64,000 bases of DNA from Echinicola pacifica DSM 19836 (GTDB lineage Bacteria > Bacteroidota > Bacteroidia > Cytophagales > Cyclobacteriaceae), in the NCBI RefSeq assembly GCF_000373245.1, contig NZ_KB890754.1, positions 406,559-470,558 on the forward strand, given 5' to 3'. Position numbers and translations under genes: made by a program. The notes below the pieces were generated by a model, which saw nothing but the letters and a program-made list of their open reading frames with translations, was not told the origin of the DNA and did not search any database. This document shows, piece by piece, positions 55,082 through 64,000 of the stretch. Position 1 is the first letter of the stretch. Each line of letters starts with the position of its first letter.

Positions 55082-57433
55082 ATGCAAAAACTACTACTTA
55101 TTACAATTGCCCTGTTGTGGTTTCAGGGAGTAACTGCGCAAACTACCGGGTCCCTTCGAGGGAGAGTAATTAACGAAAACAAGGAGCCTATACCCTTTGC
55201 AACGGTGCTGCTAAAGTCCAGTAATTATGGCACGGCAACCGACGAAAGGGGAAATTTCAGGATCGCCGCGCCGGCAGGGAAATATAAGCTATCGGTATCG
55301 GGCATTGGATTTAGCCCGGTGGTGCAGCCTATCGTGATTTCAGAAGGCGCAATGCTTGACTTGGGGACCATCGAACTTCTGGCATCCGAGGAGGAGCTAA
55401 ATGAGGTGACGATCCACGCTATTCGTAATGGATACAAGGTCGATAATCCCAGCCCTTCCTTACGCCTAAACGAACCCCTAGTGCAGGTACCTCAGAATAT
55501 TCAAGTGGTAACTGCTGAAGCTTTGGCTGATCAGCAGGTGATTTTTGTGACCGATGGACTGACACGAAATGTCAGCGGTGCCACCCAGTTTACCCAATGG
55601 GGAAATCTCTATGCCCAGATCAATATGCGGGGTTCGAGGGCTTCAGCCTTCCGGAATGGTATGAATGTGACTAGTAATTTTGGTCCTTTGACAGAAGAAA
55701 TGAGTTTCGTTTCTGAAATCGAATTTGTGAAAGGCCCGGCAGGCTTTATGATGTCCTATGGTGAGCCCAGCGGCATTTATAATGTGGTCACCAAAAAACC
55801 TACGGGCCAATCCGGAGGAAACGTGGGGATTACCCTTGGCAGCTTTGATCTCTACCGGGGAACGCTGGATATAGAAGGTAAGCTGGACAAAAAAGGAAAG
55901 CTCCTTTATCGATTTAACGCCATGGGCCAGACGCAGAATTCCTTTCAGAAATTCAGATACCAGGACCGATTTAGCATCGCCCCAGTGATCAGCTATCAGC
56001 TGGATGATAAGACCAAGCTGAGCCTGGAATATATCCACCAGCACGTCACCATGTCCAATATGGGCGATGGGAATGTCTTTACTACCAAAGGGTATGCTGC
56101 TTATGATCAGTCTTTTACGGTGTCTGAGCCAGGCTTGGATCCGACCACTATTGAGGATAGAAATATCACTGCAAATCTTCAGCATCAAATCAACTCCAAC
56201 TGGAAATTTACCGCTCAGCTATCTTATTTTAATTATAGCCAGGAAGGTAATTCCCTGTGGATCAGATCCATCGACAATGAGGATAATATGTTGCGATATG
56301 CCTCCATTTGGGATGCACAGAGCAATAGCACCTTTGGTCAGGCTTACCTCAATGGTAAGGTGCAGACCGGCGCTATTTCCCATACTATCCTGGCAGGCCT
56401 CGACCTTGGAACCAAGGAATATTATGCCGACTTCTATTCGCAAATAAATCTCGATACACCGGAGTCGTTATTTCAGGGAGCTAGCCCTGTATATGGACGA
56501 CCTGCCAATGGACTCCCGGTTTTTGATAGATCAAAAACCTTACATAACCGAGCCAATAATACGTATTTGAATCAAACTTTCTCTGGTGTTTACCTTCAGG
56601 ATGAACTTGGATTTCTGAAAAATGACCTGAGACTGACGCTGGCAGGAAGATATACCTATGTCTATCAGGTGACCTATGGATCCCCATTAGAAGATACTAA
56701 GCTTTCCCCCCGACTGGGACTAAGTTATTCCCTGGATAAGAATACCTCCATTTATGGGCTTTATGACCAGAGTTTTGTGCCGCAATCTGGGATAATTGAA
56801 GGTGGAGAAAGTCCGAAGCCAATCACGGGAAACAATATGGAATTAGGCCTGAAGCGTGACTTCTTTGAGGGTAAATGGAGCACGAGCTTGTCGGCTTATA
56901 GAATTTTGAAAAATAATCAACTGGTATCTGACCCGGATGATGCCACGGGAATATTCTCGCTGGAGCTAGGGCAGACCAGAACCCAAGGCATTGAGTTTGA
57001 CGCTAGAGGAAAAATCCTTCCAGGATTGGTGGTGACGGCCAATTATGCCTATACGGATTCTGAGATTACCGAGGATATTAATCCTGACAATATAGGAAAT
57101 GGCGTGCCGGGTTTTGCCACCCACGTCGCCAATACATGGATCAGCTATTCCTTGACCTCTGGAGCCCTCAAAGGCCTGGGAATTAGCATGGGTTTTATGT
57201 ACCAAGGGGATCGACATACTTGGAGATATGAGGTAAATCCAGAATATCAGCTGCCGGATTATTTCAAGCTTGATGGTGGTCTTTCTTGGAAGAAAAATCA
57301 GCTGGAGTTAAGGGCAAATGTCTTCAATATCCTCGATGAATACCTCTATATGGGAGCCAGCTATTCAGGATTTGTATTATATCAGGCCGAAGCACCGCGA
57401 AATAGCCGTTTCAGCGTGGCTTACTCCTTCTAA
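55082..57433 (+). CDS. TonB-dependent siderophore-type receptor B (paralogue of A)
   Basis: 783 residues. Signal peptide to GVTAQT; carboxypeptidase-like domain (GRVINENKEPIPFATVLL); plug with VQVPQNIQVVTAEALADQQ, RNVSGAT and FVKGPAGFMMS; barrel to SRFSVAYSF. Near-colinear with receptor A along its whole length, so the pair arose by duplication. Differences in the plug-proximal and barrel loops suggest related but distinct ligands. Own promoter-like box and terminator. Confidence 0.9.
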   Translation: MQKLLLITIALLWFQGVTAQTTGSLRGRVINENKEPIPFATVLLKSSNYGTATDERGNFRIAAPAGKYKLSVSGIGFSPVVQPIVISEGAMLDLGTIELLASEEELNEVTIHAIRNGYKVDNPSPSLRLNEPLVQVPQNIQVVTAEALADQQVIFVTDGLTRNVSGATQFTQWGNLYAQINMRGSRASAFRNGMNVTSNFGPLTEEMSFVSEIEFVKGPAGFMMSYGEPSGIYNVVTKKPTGQSGGNVGITLGSFDLYRGTLDIEGKLDKKGKLLYRFNAMGQTQNSFQKFRYQDRFSIAPVISYQLDDKTKLSLEYIHQHVTMSNMGDGNVFTTKGYAAYDQSFTVSEPGLDPTTIEDRNITANLQHQINSNWKFTAQLSYFNYSQEGNSLWIRSIDNEDNMLRYASIWDAQSNSTFGQAYLNGKVQTGAISHTILAGLDLGTKEYYADFYSQINLDTPESLFQGASPVYGRPANGLPVFDRSKTLHNRANNTYLNQTFSGVYLQDELGFLKNDLRLTLAGRYTYVYQVTYGSPLEDTKLSPRLGLSYSLDKNTSIYGLYDQSFVPQSGIIEGGESPKPITGNNMELGLKRDFFEGKWSTSLSAYRILKNNQLVSDPDDATGIFSLELGQTRTQGIEFDARGKILPGLVVTANYAYTDSEITEDINPDNIGNGVPGFATHVANTWISYSLTSGALKGLGISMGFMYQGDRHTWRYEVNPEYQLPDYFKLDGGLSWKKNQLELRANVFNILDEYLYMGASYSGFVLYQAEAPRNSRFSVAYSF

Positions 57434-57480
57434 TAGATTAAAGATAGGTTTGTAACTTTTTGATTTGACTGACTAACAGC

Positions 57481-57522
57481 CCCTCCCTAAAATCGTAAAG
57501 GTTTTTGGGAGGGATTTTTTTT
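57481..57522 (+). terminator. Intrinsic terminator of receptor B
   Basis: CCCTCCC / GGGAGGG stem followed by eight Ts. It lies ~45 nt after the stop. The remaining gap to 57751 has no gene. Confidence 0.8.
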
Positions 57523-57751
57523 GTGAATTTACGAAGGGGAAAGCATTGGCTATTGTCTTAAGAAGGCCGCAATTTTAGTTGGAGGAAGTGAAAATCCTTG
57601 GAGAATATTATTCATGCCTTTAAAAGTAAATAAGCACTTCCTGGAGGACAAAAAGTCAGTAGAATAGGAGTCAGTACTCCTATTTCCAGCTTTACCTTAG
57701 GCTATTAAAAAGTATGTTTTGTTCCTCAAATTTCCCTGAGTTGATGGACAT

Positions 57752-58885
57752 CTAATATTCTTTTTGGGATAGTCTGGCCAGCACCCGGTTCATGGATCGG
57801 CGGTTAAAGGGCTTGCGAAGTATATCGTCAAAACCCATGGCTATGATATCCTTGGTGCTATGGGTGGAAGCGGTGGTGCAGATGATGACCCCATGATAGA
57901 AACATTCATTGCGGAGGAATTGGACCATTTGATCGCCAGTTCCATCCTCAAGCTCCATATCAAGAAACACCAGTTCGGGGTGGTATTTCCTGAATTTCTC
58001 CTTGCCTTCGCTAATACTGCTGGCAAGCTCCACCTTAATGTCCTCTTTCAATAGCATATTGGAAGAAATCTGCTGGACCATGGCGTCATCATCGATGACT
58101 AGCGCATGAGCATTCTGGAAGTGGTGGCTTATTCTTTCTTTATGTTCAGGCTGAACTTCTTCAGCTACTTCGAGATCAAGGAAGAAGAAAAATGTAGCTC
58201 CCTGACCTCCATCAGAATTGGTAAGTTCTAAGGTGCTGTCCATTTTGGAGAGGATCATATTAGAGATGGTGAGCCCAAGTCCTGTCCCTTCTTTTTTGCT
58301 GCCGATTTCGGTTTGGTAATATTCATCAAATATCTTGTTCACGACTTCTTCAGGAATGCCCTTTCCGGTGTCGATGACTTCAAACTTATAGCGTACTCGG
58401 CCACTGATTTCCCCAGACACCTGGGTGCAGACCAAGGTAATGCCTCCTGTATCAGTGAATTTTAGTCCATTATTGGTTAAGTTGGACAATACTTGCTTGA
58501 GGCGAAGCTCATCCACCTTCACTATTTTATCGATCACATCACAGTGCACCACAAGGGATAATCCTTTTTGGTTGGCTACCGCCATAAATAAAAAACGAAT
58601 ATCATCTAAGACAGACTGGATTTTAGTAGGCTTCAGTTTGATGTCAAATGCTGCATCTTTGAGTTTGGAATAATCCAGGACATCATTCACCAGATTCATA
58701 AGAATACGCTCTGTCCGAAGTAAGTTGTCCACCAGGTCCTTTTGCTCCTGTGTCAGGGTGGTGTCCTGCAGCTGTTCGGTCAAACCAATAATGCCATGCA
58801 AGGGGGTACGGATTTCATGGCTTACCATAGAAAGCAGCTTTGCTTTATTGGAGCCATTTTGCGTAAGATCATTTTTTTCAATCAT
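57752..58885 (-). CDS. Sensor-less hybrid histidine kinase (HisKA-HATPase-REC)
   Basis: 377 residues. The phosphoacceptor His is only at residue 23 (SMVSHEIRTPLHG), so there is no sensor or membrane region; an in-frame stop six codons upstream of the ATG excludes a longer protein. ATP-binding domain has LTNNGLKFTDTG (N box), DTGKGIPEEV (G1) and GTGLGLTISN (G2). C-terminal receiver: ALVIDDDAMV, LVFLDMELEDGTG with the phospho-Asp and a Lys in ILRKPF. It probably takes its signal from partner proteins and hands phosphate to an external Hpt. Monocistronic. Confidence 0.88.
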   Translation of the reverse strand: MIEKNDLTQNGSNKAKLLSMVSHEIRTPLHGIIGLTEQLQDTTLTQEQKDLVDNLLRTERILMNLVNDVLDYSKLKDAAFDIKLKPTKIQSVLDDIRFLFMAVANQKGLSLVVHCDVIDKIVKVDELRLKQVLSNLTNNGLKFTDTGGITLVCTQVSGEISGRVRYKFEVIDTGKGIPEEVVNKIFDEYYQTEIGSKKEGTGLGLTISNMILSKMDSTLELTNSDGGQGATFFFFLDLEVAEEVQPEHKERISHHFQNAHALVIDDDAMVQQISSNMLLKEDIKVELASSISEGKEKFRKYHPELVFLDMELEDGTGDQMVQFLRNECFYHGVIICTTASTHSTKDIIAMGFDDILRKPFNRRSMNRVLARLSQKEY

Positions 58886-59332
58886 GCTGCTTACTGGAAT
58901 TTATCAAAAAAACCACAGGTGTTTCGTACTATCATTATCGCTACTATAACTCCCTAGAGAAGTCACATATTGCGTGGGTTATTAATTGGATCACTGAATT
59001 TTGAGGGGCAAGTGTGTAGTGAATATTTAAATTTGTAATAAATAATCCATAATCCAAGGGGAAACAGGTGTTTTTTCTTTTGCTTTCATAAAATTTTCTT
59101 TCGAGTGGATTTACTTACGATCCGAGGATAGCCTATTATTTTTGGGGTATAAGTGGTGTAAAATGATGGTTAAATGGAATTCTTATTTCCTTTGATTTTG
59201 AGGGTATTCCTCTTGATCTCATAATACAGGACTAATGCGGGCGATATCATGAAAAAAAATCATAAAATGGACGCTTATTTTTAAACAATTTTAGGTGATA
59301 TTCGCTTATTGAATGAAAGGTCATAAAGCTAT
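58886..59332. other. Intergenic gap
   Basis: About 447 bp between divergent genes, A/T-rich, presumably with both promoters. I see no ORF, tRNA or strong dyad. Confidence 0.45.
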
Positions 59333-59641
59333 ATGGGTATGAAGAGGGATTTTTTATTTTATGGAGCCATATTCATCATGTTGGTACTGGTTTCCTGGCA
59401 GTTATTCCAAAGGTACCAGGAGAAGACCTGGGAGAATGTGGCAAGATCCTACGATGTACAGGTGGGGATGCCTAAGGATCAGGCTTTGACCTTAATGGGA
59501 TCTCCTGATGCTAAGGAGGTATGGGAAGGTTTAGATTCTATTTATATCTACCAATCTCCCTTAAAAGTGGATGAGAATATCAAGATTTTCATTGATTCTC
59601 TCGGACAGGTAAAAGAAGTATTATACTTCGACAAATGGTAA
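59333..59641 (+). CDS. Small membrane-anchored BamE/SmpA-like protein
   Basis: 102 residues. An N-terminal helix (~6-24, FLFYGAIFIMLVLVSW) is followed by VQVGMPKDQALTLMGSPDAKEVW and a strand-rich end (SIYIYQSP, KIFIDSLGQVKEVLYF). The G-M-x-x-x-x-A...M-G-x-P pattern is that of the SmpA/BamE fold, small domains that bind other envelope proteins. The stop codon lies inside the terminator hairpin. Confidence 0.65.
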   Translation: MGMKRDFLFYGAIFIMLVLVSWQLFQRYQEKTWENVARSYDVQVGMPKDQALTLMGSPDAKEVWEGLDSIYIYQSPLKVDENIKIFIDSLGQVKEVLYFDKW

Positions 59642-59676
59642 GTAGGCAAATTTTTGCCTACTTACCTTTGCATTTT
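59637..59676 (+). terminator. Terminator overlapping the stop codon
   Basis: 14-bp perfect arms (GGTAAGTAGGCAAA and complement) with a 2-base spacer, containing the TAA at 59639-59641, then TTTGCATTTT. Confidence 0.75.
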
Positions 59677-59799
59677 ATACTATTTTCAGGAAAGTTTCAT
59701 TTCAAAATGGTATTTTTGAATATAAAGCCAGTCAGGCTTTGATTGTATTCAAGAAGATGAAATGATGATATTTTTATCTTTAATTCCCTAAAATAATAA

Positions 59800-61113
<1,314 letters not shown>

Positions 61114-61139
61114 TCAGATTTCTATATAAAATATTAAAC

Positions 61140-61182
61140 AGAAAGGCATCCGTTTCCGCGGATGCCTTTCTTTGTTTTTTGG
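61140..61182 (+). terminator. Intrinsic terminator of metY
   Basis: 13-bp stem (AGAAAGGCATCCG / CGGATGCCTTTCT) with a 6-nt loop, then a T-rich tail. Confidence 0.85.
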
Positions 61183-61624
61183 CCTTAAACAGGTTTTAAC
61201 CATATTTTTGAAATGGAGTTGCCAGGATAATACCTTAGCAGATGAATATAATCAAATTAAAACTAAAGCAATTAGATCGTAAAATTACTGGCTTTCAATA
61301 GGATTGGAATAGTAATGCCAGCTTCTTCTGGATGGCTATAAGCCATTCGCCTTTTCCAGGGAAGGGCTTTGCAGTAGTTACCAGATTAAAAAAGCGAATT
61401 TATAGCAAAGTGTATATGAAATTGAGACAAGAGAAAGAGAAGGTAGCATCACCATCAAAAATCTACGAGAAGCAGTAAATGCATTCGCCAGCTGATTTTT
61501 TTTGGAAGTCTTTTAGAAGCATGGCATTTCACTTTATCCTGAGAACTATAGAAGAAAAAAAACTGTTTATTTTTGATATTATGGTGAAAATCACCTTACA
61601 TTTCGGGAAAATTAATTCACTACT
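61183..61624. other. Gene-poor gap with an interrupted reading frame
   Basis: No clear gene. A frame from ATG 61242 to TAA 61478 would read 78 codons but is broken by an in-frame TAG at 61299-61301 (after ...RKITGFQ). It may be a decayed gene or chance. Confidence 0.4.
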
Positions 61625-61990
61625 TTGAAGAACATTTCGGCTCCGCTGTATAGAGTTTTTGCTTTCACTGTCTGGATGATAGTAATGGCGATGACTGCCC
61701 CTCATCTTGCTGAGGCGGAGCAGAATACATCTGCGCTGCCTGCTGATGTTCAAGTCAGTCTAGCCAGTTCCCATACTCTCTCCCATGCCTTGATTCCAGT
61801 AAGTTCGCTGGCGGTGCAGGGAAGTGCAGAGTATTTTGGTAATAATGACTTTCCCACTTTTATATCTGGATCCGCGCTGGATCTGGTCCTTGTTTCTATT
61901 TCGGTTATCGGCCGAGAGGAACAATTTATGGGGATTATCCCCAGCTTGGGGATTAGAGAGATCATCTTTCCTAGCCATTTTTTCTGGTAA
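61625..61990 (+). CDS. Possible small secreted protein (121 aa), doubtful
   Basis: From a TTG start, the frame opens with a plausible signal peptide (YRVFAFTVWMIVMAMTAPHLAEA) and ends FPSHFFW. The rest has no known motif. Against it: non-ATG start, no clear promoter, and isolated location. The overlapping +2 frame (61824-62072) has a hydrophobic stretch near its end, which might mean a frameshift in a once longer membrane protein. Confidence 0.3.
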   Translation: MKNISAPLYRVFAFTVWMIVMAMTAPHLAEAEQNTSALPADVQVSLASSHTLSHALIPVSSLAVQGSAEYFGNNDFPTFISGSALDLVLVSISVIGREEQFMGIIPSLGIREIIFPSHFFW

Positions 61991-62361
61991 TTTAATATTC
62001 CTATTTCTCCTGCCTCTATGGCAGTTCACCTCTGCAAAATCTGAGGAATTCCTCCTCCTGGTTCGCAAGTGAAATTACCCCTAGGGTTTTAGCCAGATAC
62101 ACTATCGTCTTCAGAAAAACATATTCTGCCCACAATCTTTGGCCTTTATTTTCATTGCTATGGACCAGTGCTCTTTAAGTTCCAGTAGTGGTTCTTGAAG
62201 ATTGCCCAGAACGCTTATTCCTTATTGGGAATAATTAAAGTTTATGGCTTCTATAGTTAGAAAATAAGTCGGTACAGTGTGGGTGAGTGCTGAGGGCTAC
62301 TTGGGCACAGGCTATTTCCACTAGGGAATTGGATTATTAATTACTAAAAATCAACTTACTC
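61991..62361. other. Intergenic gap
   Basis: About 370 bp with no ORF, dyad or RNA gene that I can support, apart from the tail of the doubtful overlapping frame noted above. Confidence 0.4.
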
Positions 62362-62895
62362 ATGGATAGTATCACTTTGATCATTGCCTTTCTGCTGACT
62401 GGCGCATTTGCATTACCCTTAATTCTGAATGCTCAGAAAAATAAAAAAATTCAAAAGACTGCTTTAAATAATTACAAAACCTTTTCACAGTCGCAAGGGC
62501 TGACTATTGGGGAGCAGGAATTTTGGAGAAATGCCTATTATTTAGGTTTAGACGCTCATAAGCGAATATTGATTTATAGTGCAGATCTGGCGAAGGAAAC
62601 CCCAGAATGTATCGACCTCTCTGGCCTTAAGGCGCTGCATAAGCAGGAAGTCAGTCGAATGAGCGGCCAGGGAAAAGGGAAGGAGAAAATTATCGACAGG
62701 ATCAGCCTTGAATTGGAATATTGGAATAAACCAATGCGGAAGACGCTGGAAATTTATGATGGAGAGCGATTTTCAGCCCTCGTAGGAGAGCCCGTGGTGC
62801 TAGCTAGATGGCTGGAGATTCTAAGCCCTCTGATCAGCTCAGCCGCAGAAGTAAAAGCGGGCAGCCCGAAAAAGCCAATGCTGCTGAATCATTAG
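62362..62895 (+). CDS. Hypothetical N-anchored protein (177 aa)
   Basis: A single N-terminal helix (~4-22, LIIAFLLTGAFALPLIL) is followed by a basic stretch (KNKKIQK) and a cytoplasmic mixed alpha/beta domain (GLDAHKRILIY, ISLELEYWNKPMRKTLEIYDG, LARWLEILSPLI). The basic flank suggests the domain stays in the cytoplasm. I do not recognise the family. It converges on the ECF sigma gene. Confidence 0.6.
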   Translation: MDSITLIIAFLLTGAFALPLILNAQKNKKIQKTALNNYKTFSQSQGLTIGEQEFWRNAYYLGLDAHKRILIYSADLAKETPECIDLSGLKALHKQEVSRMSGQGKGKEKIIDRISLELEYWNKPMRKTLEIYDGERFSALVGEPVVLARWLEILSPLISSAAEVKAGSPKKPMLLNH

Positions 62896-62962
62896 TCAGC
62901 CAGCACCAGAATGCTGATAACCTGCCAATGAGGCTTGACCTATAGTCATTAGAAACGCCTAA

Positions 62963-63490
62963 TTAGTTTAATTCCTGTCTTAAATGTGCTTTGGCTTTGA
63001 TAAGTTGGTTTTTGACGGTATTCACAGAAATCGACAGTTCATTGGCAATTTCCTGATAGGATTTCTTTTCGAAATAATTCATTTGGAGCACTTGTTTCCG
63101 CTTCGGGGACAGGTGCTCTATTTCCTCCTCCAATTGCTGTAGCCTTTCTTCTTTAAGAAGCTGCTCATGGCGATCTGCCAGTTCGATTCGTGACCAGAAT
63201 TCATCTTTTAAATGCTGGTCTTTTTTAAGTTTTTTGAAATAATCGAAAATTTCATTTCGGACCGCTGTGAAGAAATAACTGCTGAAATTCATCTCCGGAT
63301 TTATTTTAGGCCTATGCGCCATAATTTTGGTAAATACCTCCTGAAAAACATTCTCCGCTTCGACAGGATCTTTCAATAGAGACTGAGCAAATCGGATGAC
63401 AGGTTTTCTGTAAAAACGGTAAACGGCATCTGCCGCATTATGGTCACCTTCAATAAATAGCTGTAAAATTTGTTTGTTAGGCTGTTTCAT
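62963..63490 (-). CDS. ECF sigma-70 factor (Bacteroidota-type)
   Basis: 175 residues from ATG at 63490 (MKQPNKQ); an upstream start at 63526 would add 12 residues unlike the family N-terminus. Region 2: VYRFYRKPVIRFAQSLLKDPVEAENVFQEVF and NFSSYFFTAVRNEIFDYF; region 4: LSPKRKQVLQMNYFEKKSYQEIANELSISVNTVKNQL helix-turn-helix. It redirects RNA polymerase. No FecR-type anti-sigma gene lies downstream within the window, where the genes converge, so control is by another route or a distant partner. Confidence 0.9.
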   Translation of the reverse strand: MKQPNKQILQLFIEGDHNAADAVYRFYRKPVIRFAQSLLKDPVEAENVFQEVFTKIMAHRPKINPEMNFSSYFFTAVRNEIFDYFKKLKKDQHLKDEFWSRIELADRHEQLLKEERLQQLEEEIEHLSPKRKQVLQMNYFEKKSYQEIANELSISVNTVKNQLIKAKAHLRQELN

Positions 63491-63742
63491 GACTATATAA
63501 TTTTGCTTTCCATAATTAAATATCAAACATTATTTCGACAATAATTGCGCAAAACACGAATATAAACCCTCAAAAAGCGAAGATGTTTCTTGTGTTAAGT
63601 ATTGATTTGCAAAGAGTTATATTATTGTTAATGTTGGGAGGATGCCCTAAGGCCCTTCTTTTTGCGGATTGTAATGCAAATAGCCTGAATTGATGGTAAT
63701 TAGTATAGTAAGTAGTATTTCTACGTATATAATCAATATTAA

Positions 63743-64000
63743 ATGAGCGCTAACAAAAGCAGACTAAGATCTCTTGATGTTTTTAGAGGATTGACCATTG
63801 CCGCGATGATTTTGGTAAATTATCCAGGGACTTGGGATTATGTATTTCCGCCCTTGGAGCATGCGCCATGGCATGGGATCACCCCGACGGATTTTATATT
63901 TCCATTTTTCTTATTTATAGTAGGTGTTTCTATTTCTCTGGCCTATTCGGCCAAAATCGATCAAGGTACCCGCCCACAGGAATTATATCCTAAAATTATC
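63743..64000 (+). CDS. Heparan-alpha-glucosaminide acetyltransferase-like membrane protein (3' end outside window)
   Basis: 86 codons are visible, open to the right edge. It starts [19 protein letters not shown], the signature opening of DUF5009/HGSNAT-like acyltransferases, followed by [29 protein letters not shown] and the first membrane helices. Such proteins move acetyl groups across the membrane to amino sugars; in Bacteroidota they often occur in glycan-degradation regions. It is divergent from the sigma factor gene. Confidence 0.85.
   Translation, partial: MSANKSRLRSLDVFRGLTIAAMILVNYPGTWDYVFPPLEHAPWHGITPTDFIFPFFLFIVGVSISLAYSAKIDQGTRPQELYPKII

Overview
The window looks like a chromosomal segment of a Bacteroidota bacterium, most likely of the order Cytophagales (Cyclobacteriaceae-like; this rank is inference). 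The evidence is paired SusC/SusD outer-membrane importers, many signal-peptidase-II lipoproteins, a C-terminal type IX secretion (T9SS) sorting domain on a giant pectate lyase, Bacteroidota-style promoters (TAnnTTTG -7 boxes) and moderate GC. I see no rRNA, tRNA, CRISPR array, insertion sequence or prophage.

Region 1 (1-12.5 kb) is mostly single housekeeping genes on both strands: an OmpA/PD40 envelope protein cut by the left edge, an SRPBCC protein, an S9 peptidase, a stand-alone Hpt protein, a tiny membrane peptide, a deoxynucleoside kinase, 3-hydroxyacyl-CoA dehydrogenase, a CvfB-like S1 protein, a cysteine-less ArsC/Spx-fold protein, a YkgJ-type cysteine-cluster protein and a ROK sugar kinase. 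Region 2 (12.5-17.8 kb) is a topoisomerase IV operon (parE-parC) coupled to a TrmH-type RNA methyltransferase. Region 3 (18.4-21.6 kb) has a three-gene PepSY membrane operon, probably linked to metal uptake, and a stand-alone GIY-YIG nuclease.

Region 4 (21.7-50.9 kb) is the main accessory block, a pectin/cell-wall glycan utilisation region. It has a GH2 enzyme; a seven-gene array FAS1 - SusC - SusD - FAS1 - FAS1 - SusC - SusD with no recognisable enzyme (24.8-39.6 kb); a second cluster with a six-hairpin glycosidase lipoprotein, GH105 and GH28; and a 1571-residue pectate lyase carrying two LamG-like domains, FN3 domains, two CBM3 modules and a T9SS sorting domain. Probable logic: the secreted lyase binds plant cell wall through CBM3 and opens pectate; two SusCD complexes import the oligosaccharides; GH28, GH105, the six-hairpin enzyme and GH2 finish the breakdown. 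The three FAS1 lipoproteins have no assigned role and may be surface glycan-binding or adhesion partners of the transporters.

Region 5 (51-64 kb) has two equal-length paralogous siderophore-type TonB receptors flanking a CxxC protein and a DUF4198-like periplasmic protein, then a hybrid histidine kinase with no sensor domain, a BamE-like small protein, O-acetylhomoserine sulfhydrylase, a gene-poor stretch, an ECF sigma factor with no adjacent anti-sigma gene, and the first 86 codons of a heparan-glucosaminide-acetyltransferase-like membrane protein cut by the right edge. All family calls come from reading motifs by eye; none was checked against a database.
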